From: Acidovorax sp.
Lineage (GTDB): Bacteria; Pseudomonadota; Gammaproteobacteria; Burkholderiales; Burkholderiaceae_C
Direction of reading: 5' to 3'
Assembly: GCA_011620245.1 (NCBI GenBank)
Contig: WOZN01000229.1
Location: 1 to 5,484 of the forward strand
DNA length: 5,484 bases
Part shown: positions 1 through 5,484 of the stretch, piece after piece
Numbering within the stretch: position 1 is the first letter of the stretch
How the letters are laid out: every line of letters begins with the position of its first letter
Made by a program: the position numbers and the translations under genes
Notes under the pieces: model-generated
Told to the model about the DNA's origin: nothing
Databases searched by the model: none
Seen by the model: the letters and a program-made list of their open reading frames with translations, nothing else

Positions 1-74
1 CTGAACGCCTGTGGCCCCTCTGGGCGGCTGTACCGTCAGGTGCCGCAGCGGGCATATATGTCAGCGCCACCAGT

Positions 75-103
75 CTGTCACCAAACCGTCATGAGACTGC
101 CAT
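75..103 (+). promoter_or_regulatory. Triple Pho box (predicted PhoB-binding site)
   Basis: Three direct 7-base half-sites lie at an exact 11-base period: CTGTCAC (75-81), CCGTCAT (86-92) and CTGCCAT (97-103), separated by the 4-base spacers CAAA and GAGA. The known PhoB box is a pair of CTGTCAT-like half-sites with a 4-base, usually A/T-rich spacer, occupying the place of the -35 element. The first half-site matches CTGTCA(T/C) fully; the second and third each differ at one position. The array ends 10 bases before a -10-like hexamer, the spacing of classical Pho promoters such as phoA. Phosphate-starvation control of the downstream two-gene operon is inferred from this. Confidence 0.72.
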
Positions 104-113
104 CTTGGCAAGC

Positions 114-119
114 GCTAAT
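114..119 (+). promoter_or_regulatory. -10 element of the Pho-type promoter
   Basis: GCTAAT matches 4 of 6 positions of TATAAT and starts 10 bases after the last Pho half-site. No recognisable -35 hexamer is present where one would be expected, as is usual for PhoB-activated promoters. Transcription would begin near 125-127, giving a leader of only about 22 bases before the ATG at 148. The call rests mainly on spacing to the Pho boxes. Confidence 0.5.
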
Positions 120-134
120 ACCGTCTGAACTTGC

Positions 135-138
135 GGAG
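135..138 (+). promoter_or_regulatory. Ribosome binding site that fixes the first gene's start
   Basis: GGAG at 135-138 lies 9 bases before the ATG at 148 and 6 bases before an in-frame TTG at 145. ATG with normal spacing is the better start, so the protein is taken as 649 residues. Confidence 0.6.
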
Positions 139-147
139 AATTAATTG

Positions 148-2097
148 ATGCTCAAGGAAAAAGCGGTTGCATCCCTGGGGCAGCCCTCGCTGCTGATGCC
201 GGCGTGGATCAAGGCGGCCCTGGCAGCCAATGACCGGCTCAAGCTGTACCTGACCCTGCTTCAATCGGCGGCGCAGCATGCGTCAACGCCCGATGGGCCG
301 GTGGGGCGCTGGGAAGAGGACATCGCGCACGCGGGGTTGCAGGACGCACCCTGGGCCCAGGAGCTGGTAAGCGGCGCTTACTACGACGACGACCTGCTGA
401 TCCTGCCCCACATGGAAAACCTGCTGGAGGCCCTCTCCAACGACCTGTCCATCATGGCCCGCCCCGTGTGCGACACCGGGCAGGCCAGTGCCTCCGACAT
501 CGCCGGGCGGCGCGACTACTGGCTGCAGCAACTGCACACCCTGGCCGACAACGAAGGCTTGCCCCGCGCGGCATTGAATGAACTCACCCACGGCGACCGC
601 CAGCGCGGCGACAGCCTGCACCTGCTGGTGATGGACCTGCACAAGCAGATCAATGCGTTGTCGAGCGAACTGGCCACCGAAGATATCGATGGCGCCCACG
701 CCTGGCAGGTGAACGACGATGACCGGCCGCTGATCCGCGCCTTCATGCGCGGGCTGCACCGCACGGCCGCCCTGAAGTTCTCGCACCCCGGGCTGGACAC
801 CGCCGTCACGCGCGACGGCGAGCGGCTGCTGATCCAGAACGACATCGGCACCAACGACGTCCATGTGCTGGTGATCGAGGTGCAGGACAACACCATCTCG
901 CTCACCTATTCCGACCTGCACCCGGGCCGCTTCGGCTTTTTCCGGCAGATGCTCGAAGACATGGGCTTTACCTGGCAGATTTTCGACCCCCGGGTCTCTG
1001 AAGGGCTCAACGCCGGCAAGCCCTACATGGTGGGCCAGGCCCGCCTGGAGGCGCAGAACAACGCCCAGCTACAAGCCGGCCTGGAGAACGTGGCCTCGCG
1101 CATCGTCTTCGTGATCGACTGGAACCGGGCCCGCAAGCGCCTGCAGCATTTCGTGGGCAAGTCCCAGGCCGTCGAGTTGCTCTCGCAGGCCGCGCGCAAC
1201 GACTGGGGCCACATTGCCTGGCTGATGGCGGGGGCCGAGCGCCTGGTCTACAACGCCATGCAGTCCCTGGACATCGAGGCCTTCCGGGTGGGCGACCGGC
1301 TCGACGACGTGCTGGGCGAAGCCGCCGCCAGCGCCTATCTGCTGGAGCTGCTGCGCATCTCCAGCGTGCTGCTGCGCCAGCAGCAGCCCATATCGCTGGT
1401 GGCCGATGAAGCGCGCGTGCTGCTGGCCCGCGTGCTGCGCCAGCGCACCTTCGAATTCGACCTGCTGGCCGAGCACGCCGCCTTCACGCACGCGCTGGCC
1501 GAGGGCCTGTGCGATGCCCTGGAAAACCCCGGCGATGCCGCCCAGACCCAGGCCCAGGTGCTGCGTGCCAAGAACTGGGAGCGTCAGGCCGATCACCTGC
1601 TCATGGATGCCCGCGAGCGGGCCGAGCGCAGGCCCCGCTGGCTGCCGGTCGTGGACTGCCTGGCCAAAGCCGACGATGTGGCCGATGCGCTAGAAGAAGC
1701 CACCTTCATGCACTCGCTCACACTCATTCATCCAGCGCCCGGCTTGCCCGCTGACGTGCGCGCAGCGCTGTGCCAGCTGGCGGCCACCACCCTGGCCGCC
1801 ATCCAGGACCAGGTCAAGGCCATCGAGATCGCCCGCCAGGTCAGCCAGCGGGCCGATGGCCCCGACAGCGAGCTGTTCCTGCAGACCCTGTGGCGCATGC
1901 TGCGCGCCGAGCGCCAGTGCGACGAACTGTTTCGCCAGGCCCGCACCACCATGGTCAAGAACCTGCACAACGCCCCGATGGACCTGATGCTGGCCAATGA
2001 CCTGGCCGCCACGATTGAAAAAGCCACCGACAACCTGCTGCAGGTCGGCTATGCACTGCGCCAGATGGTGCTCAACAAAACAGGAATGTCGGCATGA
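148..2097 (+). CDS. Large protein with C-terminal tandem PhoU/DUF47-like region; first gene of Pho-type operon
   Basis: I do not recognise this 649-residue protein as a named family. It has no signal peptide or membrane segment, so it is probably cytoplasmic. Residues about 1-205 are mostly helical. Residues about 215-335 look alpha/beta, with alternating hydrophobic strands (DVHVLVIEV near 237-245) and the segment GRFGFFRQMLEDMGF near 260-274. Residues about 340-460 are helical. From about 465 to the end it resembles the PhoU/DUF47 fold. One repeat has E478-R-Q-A-D482 followed by the acidic D509-D-V-A-D513. The second has E588-R-Q-C-D592 followed by D618, E624 and D628. In PhoU proteins such E-xxx-D and D-xxx-D patterns bind metal clusters and the domain acts in phosphate signalling. 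Its stop overlaps the next gene's start (ATGA) and a triple Pho box precedes it. A regulator or partner of the PPDK-like protein is a reasonable inference. Confidence is high that it is a gene, moderate for the PhoU-like region and low for exact function. Confidence 0.9.
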   Translation: MLKEKAVASLGQPSLLMPAWIKAALAANDRLKLYLTLLQSAAQHASTPDGPVGRWEEDIAHAGLQDAPWAQELVSGAYYDDDLLILPHMENLLEALSNDLSIMARPVCDTGQASASDIAGRRDYWLQQLHTLADNEGLPRAALNELTHGDRQRGDSLHLLVMDLHKQINALSSELATEDIDGAHAWQVNDDDRPLIRAFMRGLHRTAALKFSHPGLDTAVTRDGERLLIQNDIGTNDVHVLVIEVQDNTISLTYSDLHPGRFGFFRQMLEDMGFTWQIFDPRVSEGLNAGKPYMVGQARLEAQNNAQLQAGLENVASRIVFVIDWNRARKRLQHFVGKSQAVELLSQAARNDWGHIAWLMAGAERLVYNAMQSLDIEAFRVGDRLDDVLGEAAASAYLLELLRISSVLLRQQQPISLVADEARVLLARVLRQRTFEFDLLAEHAAFTHALAEGLCDALENPGDAAQTQAQVLRAKNWERQADHLLMDARERAERRPRWLPVVDCLAKADDVADALEEATFMHSLTLIHPAPGLPADVRAALCQLAATTLAAIQDQVKAIEIARQVSQRADGPDSELFLQTLWRMLRAERQCDELFRQARTTMVKNLHNAPMDLMLANDLAATIEKATDNLLQVGYALRQMVLNKTGMSA

Positions 2098-3725
2098 AAT
2101 CCAACTCCAGCCTGCCCAAGCATCTGTACCTCATCCACACGCCGGCCAGCCAGAACCTGCACAAGCCCTCGCGGGAAACCATGGGCTCCAAGGGCTACAA
2201 CCTGCACCGCATGACCCAGGCCGGGCTGAACGTTCCCGCCGCGCTGGTCATTGGAACGTATTTCACCCACGCCCCGCAAAATTGCTTCCTGCCGGTATTC
2301 TCCGTGGGCCTGCACGCGCTGGAAGAAAGCACCGGCCTGCTGTTTGGCGACGACCGCAACCCGCTGATTTTGTCGGTGCGTTCAGGCGCCCCGGTATCGA
2401 TGCCGGGCATGCTTGAAACCCTGCTCAACATCGGCCTGAACGACCACACCCTGCCCGGCCTGGTGCGCCAGACCGGCAACCCCCGCATGGCCTGGGATGC
2501 CTACCGGCGCCTGGTGGCAAGCTACGGCGAGGTAGTGCAAGGGCTGCCTGCAGCGCTTTTCGAAGCCGAAATCAACCGCGTTACCCAGGGCGAGGACGAG
2601 CGGCTGCTCGACTTCAACCAGCTGCGCCAGCTCACGCGCAGCTTTCTGGCCATCTATGAAACCCATGCCGGCCGGCCCTTTCCGCAAGACGCACGCGAAC
2701 AGCTCTCCGGCGCCATCGAGGCGGTGTTTGCCTCATGGAATGCCGACAAGGCGGTGGAATACCGGCGCATCAACCAGATCGACCACGACATGGGCACCGC
2801 CGTGATCCTGCAACGCATGGTGTTCGGTAACACCGGCGGGCATTCTGGTGCCGGCGTGGGCTTCACGCGCGACCCCAGCACCGGAGAAAACCGCCTGTGG
2901 GTGGACTTTCTGGCCAACGCGCAGGGTGAAGACGTGGTCTCGGGCCGGCGCAATGCGCACGGCCATGCCACCCTGGAGGCGGTGGCGCCCGATGCCTGGC
3001 AACAGCTGCAAGCCTCGGCCCACGCGCTGGAGCAGCATTTCAAGGACATGCAAGACTTCGAATTCACCGTGCAGGACGGCGTGCTGCACATGCTGCAAAC
3101 ACGCGACGGCAAGCGCACCCCGCTGGCCACCGTGCGCATTGCCCTCGACCTGCTGGATGAAGGGCTGATCGACAGCGCCGAGGCCTTGGCACGCACCCAG
3201 GCCATCCCGGAAGACAAACTGGGCACTGTGCGCATCGTCGCCAGCGACGACCCCGACAACGCCCCCGCCCCGCTGGCCCTGGCCAACCCGGCCTGCTCTG
3301 GCGTGGCGTCCGGCGCCATTGCGCTGGACGCACAGGCAGTGGAGCGCCTGGTGCAGCGCGGCGTGCCAGCCATCCTGGTGCGCCAGGACGCCGAAACCAG
3401 CGACATCGCCGCCATGCAAGGGGCGCAAGGCCTGCTCACCCAGCGCGGCGCCCGCACATCGCATGCCGCCGTGGTGGCGCGGCAGATGGGCAAAACCTGC
3501 CTGGTGGGCTGCACGGCGCTGCACATCGACGAAGCCGCGCGCACTGTGCAAATTGGCAGCCAGACCCTGGCCGAGAACGAGCTGATCACCCTGGACGGCA
3601 ACGACGGTGCCATCTACGCGGGCCAGGCCACCAGCGCCCTGGTGCCCGACACCGCGCTGCGCGAGCGGCTGAGAGAACTGCGCAGCCAGCAGCACGGCAA
3701 AAAGGCGCGCAACCATGGACACTGA
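2094..3725 (+). CDS. PPDK-like protein: ATP-grasp plus phospho-histidine domain, no PEP/pyruvate domain
   Basis: Residues about 25-345 match the N-terminal nucleotide-binding half of pyruvate phosphate dikinase: GSKGYNL with K33, SVRSGAPVSMPGM with R96, the glycine-rich loop near 245-258 leading into FTRDPSTGE, NAQGEDVVSG near 275-284, and DFEFT with D321/E323 followed by MLQTRDGKR with Q335/R337. These correspond to known ATP-site residues of PPDK. Residues about 395-510 are the mobile phosphocarrier domain, with TSHAAVVARQMGK holding the predicted catalytic H457. In PPDK these two domains convert ATP and phosphate to AMP and PPi while phosphorylating the histidine. Full PPDK is about 870-900 residues; the C-terminal barrel that passes phosphate to pyruvate is missing and the protein ends at a normal stop with a basic tail. 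AGGA at 2082-2085 precedes the start by 8 bases, and the start overlaps the upstream stop by 4 bases, so translation is probably coupled. The acceptor is unknown. It should not be called ppdK. Confidence 0.93.
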   Translation: MKSNSSLPKHLYLIHTPASQNLHKPSRETMGSKGYNLHRMTQAGLNVPAALVIGTYFTHAPQNCFLPVFSVGLHALEESTGLLFGDDRNPLILSVRSGAPVSMPGMLETLLNIGLNDHTLPGLVRQTGNPRMAWDAYRRLVASYGEVVQGLPAALFEAEINRVTQGEDERLLDFNQLRQLTRSFLAIYETHAGRPFPQDAREQLSGAIEAVFASWNADKAVEYRRINQIDHDMGTAVILQRMVFGNTGGHSGAGVGFTRDPSTGENRLWVDFLANAQGEDVVSGRRNAHGHATLEAVAPDAWQQLQASAHALEQHFKDMQDFEFTVQDGVLHMLQTRDGKRTPLATVRIALDLLDEGLIDSAEALARTQAIPEDKLGTVRIVASDDPDNAPAPLALANPACSGVASGAIALDAQAVERLVQRGVPAILVRQDAETSDIAAMQGAQGLLTQRGARTSHAAVVARQMGKTCLVGCTALHIDEAARTVQIGSQTLAENELITLDGNDGAIYAGQATSALVPDTALRERLRELRSQQHGKKARNHGH

Positions 3726-3859
3726 TGGGGGCTTTGGGCACAGAAAATAACATTCCACACCCAGTCACGAAGCCATGCCGCATCCAAGCAGTGCGTGCAA
3801 GCTCTCACTTTCAAAACTATCAGAGTGCGGGCTGAGTCGATTCCGTGGAAAATGTCACG

Positions 3860-4777
3860 ATGCTCAATCATCTCCTGCTCAAATGGTCGATTCTCGCCAT
3901 CTTCCTGGCCTCCATCCTGGTGGTGCATTTGCGTGGGCGGGTGCGCCACAGCTTCTGGAAGCAGATCTTCGACCACTCCGGCCTGCTGGCCCCGGTGAAT
4001 GTCTTCCTGTACGCCACCTCGGCGGTGCCCAACAAGCCTTACCTGCCTGTCAGCACCTTCCCCGAGTTGGACCTGCTGATCCAAAACTTCGACACCATCA
4101 AGGCCGAGGGCCTGGCCCTGATGGAGGCCACCAAGCTGCGCCGCCCCGACCAGAACGACGACGCCGGCTTCAACTCCTTCGCCAAGTCGGGCTGGAAGCG
4201 CTTTTACCTGAAGTGGTACGACGACGCCCACCCCTCGGCCAAGCGCCTGTGCCCCAAGACCACCGAGCTGCTGCAGCAGATCCCGTCGATCAAGGCAGCC
4301 ATGTTCACCGAACTGCCGCCGGGGGGCATACTGCGCCCGCACCGCGACCCGTACGCCGGCTCGCTGCGCTACCACTTGGGCATTGCCACACCCAACAGCG
4401 ACGACTGCTTCATCGACGTGGACGGCCAGCGCTACAGCTGGCGTGATGGCGAGGGCGTGATCTTCGACGAGAGCTACATCCACCACGTCGAGAACAACAC
4501 CGACCAGAACCGGCTGATCTTCTTCGCCGACATCGAGCGCCCGCAGCGCTGGGGCTTTGCCCGCGCCTTCAACCGCTGGTTCGGACGCAACCTGGTGGCC
4601 GCCGCCGCCTCGCCCAACGAGGGTGGCGACAAGACCGGCCTGATCAGCCGCCTGTTCATCATCTCGGCAGTGATGGGCCAGTGGCGCCGCCGCTTCAAGA
4701 ACTGGAACAAGACGGTCTATCAGCTGACCAAGCTGGCCCTGGTGGCCGCAGTGGTGGTTTGGCTGATCTGGGGCTGA
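3860..4777 (+). CDS. lpxO: Lipid A hydroxylase, LpxO-type Fe(II)/2-oxoglutarate dioxygenase
   Basis: This 305-residue protein matches LpxO along its whole length; the Salmonella enzyme is about 302. LpxO uses Fe(II), 2-oxoglutarate and O2 to add a 2-hydroxyl to a secondary acyl chain of lipid A at the inner membrane. An N-terminal hydrophobic segment (about residues 5-23) is followed by HLRGRVR, and then by PVNVFLYATSAVPNKPYLPV, GFNSFAKSGWKRFYLKWY, HPSAKRLCPKT and AAMFTELPPG, all typical of the family. The iron-binding H161-R-D163 lies in PHRDPYAGSLRYHLG, the distal histidine is H208 or H209 in SYIHHVENN, and R218 is the likely 2-oxoglutarate contact. A second hydrophobic segment ends the protein (about 288-304). 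An in-frame GTG at 3845 would add five residues, but ATG at 3860 has GGAAAA (3847-3852) at proper spacing. The 134-base gap upstream has no clear promoter or terminator, so read-through from the Pho-type operon is possible. Confidence 0.93.
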   Translation: MLNHLLLKWSILAIFLASILVVHLRGRVRHSFWKQIFDHSGLLAPVNVFLYATSAVPNKPYLPVSTFPELDLLIQNFDTIKAEGLALMEATKLRRPDQNDDAGFNSFAKSGWKRFYLKWYDDAHPSAKRLCPKTTELLQQIPSIKAAMFTELPPGGILRPHRDPYAGSLRYHLGIATPNSDDCFIDVDGQRYSWRDGEGVIFDESYIHHVENNTDQNRLIFFADIERPQRWGFARAFNRWFGRNLVAAAASPNEGGDKTGLISRLFIISAVMGQWRRRFKNWNKTVYQLTKLALVAAVVVWLIWG

Positions 4778-4843
4778 ACGCCCAAGCCCGCGGCGCCAGT
4801 CCGGCGCGCAAACCATGCAGGCCCAGGTTCAGCGTGAAAGCCA

Positions 4844-4871
4844 CCCCGACTTGGGTCGCGGGCCATTTTTT
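4844..4871 (+). terminator. Intrinsic terminator after lpxO
   Basis: CCCCGAC (4844-4850) can pair with GTCG plus GGG (4855-4862, one bulged C at 4859) around a TTGG loop (4851-4854). Six T residues follow at 4866-4871, three bases after the stem. It lies 66 bases past the lpxO stop and ends just before the stop of the opposing transposase fragment. The stem is short and bulged, so strength is uncertain. Confidence 0.55.
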
Positions 4872-4874
4872 ATG

Positions 4875-5092
4875 TCATCGCGCCGGCCCGGCACGAAGCT
4901 GCTCGACCAGCACGTAGCCCAGCGCGGCCAGCAGCATGCGCAACTGGTTGGAGCGCAGCACATGGCAGCTCGTGCGGGCGGGCGAACAGGCCCAGCTGCG
5001 CCTCTTCGATCCGGTTCTGGGCCTCGCCGCGCTGGCAGTAAACGTCGTCGTGCAGCGCTTGAGGCTCGCCGGCGAGGTTGGTCACGATGAAA
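4875..5092 (-). pseudogene. IS1380-family transposase, C-terminal remnant, frameshifted
   Basis: Read on the - strand, the segment begins FIVTNLAGEPQAL and continues DDVYCQRGEAQNRIEEAQLG, which is the characteristic C-terminal part of IS1380-type transposases (usual form YCxRGEMENRIKExQLGLFADRTS). After GLFA the frame is lost: one extra base near 4973-4985 shifts the reading, and the other frame then gives CHVLRSNQLRMLLAALGYVL and a stop at 4875-4877, completing the expected C-terminus. The Y-(2)-R-(3)-E signature of this transposase superfamily has Q where the glutamate should be (GEAQN instead of GEMEN). Everything N-terminal to FIVTNL is absent. Nothing functional remains. No terminal inverted repeat could be identified. 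Confidence 0.75.
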
Positions 5093-5479
5093 CAGGTTGG
5101 CCAGGCGTTCGTAGTGCTTGTCGCCATACGTGTTGTAGGCAGTTTGAAGAGGTGCGCAATAGCCGGGCCACAGACATCTTCGTTGGCCCGGTCCATCTCC
5201 ACATCTCCACATCTCCACATCTCCACGAGCAGGTCAATATCTCTGGCTGTGTACTTGCGGGCAAAGGGTGCTACCGGGGCTCGGTAGCGTTTGACCAGTG
5301 GCATGTCAGCAAGCCGGTTCTCATGCCAGCGAGCCACCAGCCGTTTGATCTGAGCGCGGCTGTAGCTGCTGGTGTGCTGCAGGTAGGCCAGTACCACGCC
5401 ACGCTCGTGTTTCTTGCGCTGCGGATAGTTAAACCTAAAAACGGCAGTTGACCGCTTTGTATTCCTTGACAAGCCGCAT
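5093..5479 (-). pseudogene. Integrase-type transposase, N-terminal half, frameshifted
   Basis: A start at ATG 5479-5477 gives MRLVKEYKAVNCRF. The frame breaks in an A5 run (+ strand 5437-5441) and would continue with one base fewer as RFNYPQRKKHERGVVLAYLQ, then a helix-turn-helix-like stretch SSYSRAQIKRLVARW, and KRYRAPVAPFARKYTARDID. After VEM the normal continuation DRANEDVCGPAIAHL is displaced by an 8-residue insertion encoded by a tandem repeat. One base is missing near 5147-5151, after which another frame continues as QTAYNTYGDKHYERLANL. This pattern resembles the DNA-binding N-terminal half of integrase-core (rve, IS481-like) transposases of proteobacteria. The DDE catalytic core is entirely missing, since IS1380 sequence begins at about 5092. 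Family placement is from remembered similarity and is less certain than the pseudogene status. Confidence 0.62.
5195..5226 (+). repeat. Four perfect tandem copies of the 8-mer ATCTCCAC
   Basis: Copies are at 5195-5202, 5203-5210, 5211-5218 and 5219-5226, with no mismatches. On the - strand the unit is GTGGAGAT. It lies inside the integrase-type pseudogene. One copy encodes VEM in the expected protein; the three additional copies add 24 bases and the eight residues WRCGDVEM without changing frame. The pattern is that of slipped-strand expansion. Confidence 0.95.
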
Positions 5480-5484
5480 GAAAT

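Noticed and set aside
12..27. Small inverted repeat GCCC...GGGC near the window start
   Set aside because: A four-base stem in G+C-rich sequence with no T-run is expected by chance.
1..144. Open + strand frame running from the window edge to TAA at 142-144, possibly the end of an upstream gene
   Set aside because: It runs through the Pho boxes, -10 and ribosome site, and its translation shows no recognisable family; 144 open bases are not significant here.
145..147. TTG as the start of the first gene
   Set aside because: It is directly followed by ATG at 148, which is the commoner start and has better spacing from GGAG at 135-138.
2654..3758. Two long - strand open frames (about 320 and 340 codons) opposite the PPDK-like gene
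   Set aside because: Both are shadows of a strongly conserved coding sequence in high G+C DNA; no motif or ribosome site supports them.
3802..3826. Possible Pho box before lpxO (CTCTCAC, CTTTCAA, CTATCAG)
   Set aside because: The half-site-like words are spaced 6, 9 or 15 bases apart, not 11, and no -10 follows at the right distance.
3845..3847. GTG as the start of lpxO
   Set aside because: No ribosome site is seen at proper distance upstream of it, while GGAAAA at 3847-3852 fits the ATG at 3860 and gives a protein of normal family length.
4793..4807. Hairpin GCGCC-AGTCC-GGCGC just after lpxO
   Set aside because: The stem is only five base pairs and no T-run follows; the structure at 4844-4871 is the better terminator candidate.
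3614..4816. Long - strand open frame (400 codons) opposite lpxO
   Set aside because: It is antisense to a gene with clear family conservation, is rich in residues typical of reverse-frame reading of G+C-rich codons, and shows no domain.
4870..5472. Uninterrupted 200-codon - strand frame that could be annotated as an intact hypothetical protein
   Set aside because: Its N-terminal, middle and C-terminal parts match known transposases only in pieces; the expected protein leaves this frame at three places and two unrelated families are joined. It is a fortuitous open frame over pseudogenes.

Overview
The window is G+C-rich DNA from a proteobacterium. Codon usage and the LpxO homologue suggest a betaproteobacterium, perhaps of the Comamonadaceae (Acidovorax-like). 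That placement is an inference from general features, not from a marker gene. It carries three intact genes, all on the + strand, followed by a patch of decayed transposase DNA on the - strand.

Bases 1-147 are a compact promoter region. Three tandem 7-base half-sites at an exact 11-base period (75, 86, 97) match the PhoB 'Pho box'. They are followed at the classical 10-base distance by a -10-like element, then by a Shine-Dalgarno sequence and an ATG at 148. Bases 1-74 hold nothing I can support.

Bases 148-3725 are a tightly coupled two-gene operon with an ATGA overlap. The first gene encodes a 649-residue protein with an unrecognised N-terminal part of about 460 residues and a C-terminal region that reads as a tandem PhoU/DUF47-like helical repeat. 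The second encodes a 543-residue protein that is clearly the ATP-grasp and phospho-histidine domains of pyruvate phosphate dikinase (PPDK), without the C-terminal PEP/pyruvate barrel. A Pho box, a PhoU-like domain and a PPDK-type enzyme core, which in PPDK uses ATP plus inorganic phosphate to make a phospho-histidine, together suggest a phosphate-starvation-controlled phosphotransfer module whose acceptor is unknown. This is the most interesting part of the window. The function is inferred, not shown.

Bases 3860-4777 encode an LpxO-type Fe(II)/2-oxoglutarate lipid A hydroxylase, 134 bases after the operon and followed by a plausible intrinsic terminator at 4844-4871. No convincing promoter is visible in the 3726-3859 gap.

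Bases 4875-5479 (- strand) are a chimeric transposon fossil. The N-terminal half of an integrase-type transposase (two frameshifts and a four-copy 8-base tandem repeat) runs directly into the C-terminal end of an IS1380-family transposase (one frameshift and a substituted catalytic-type residue). A 200-codon open frame across this region is accidental.
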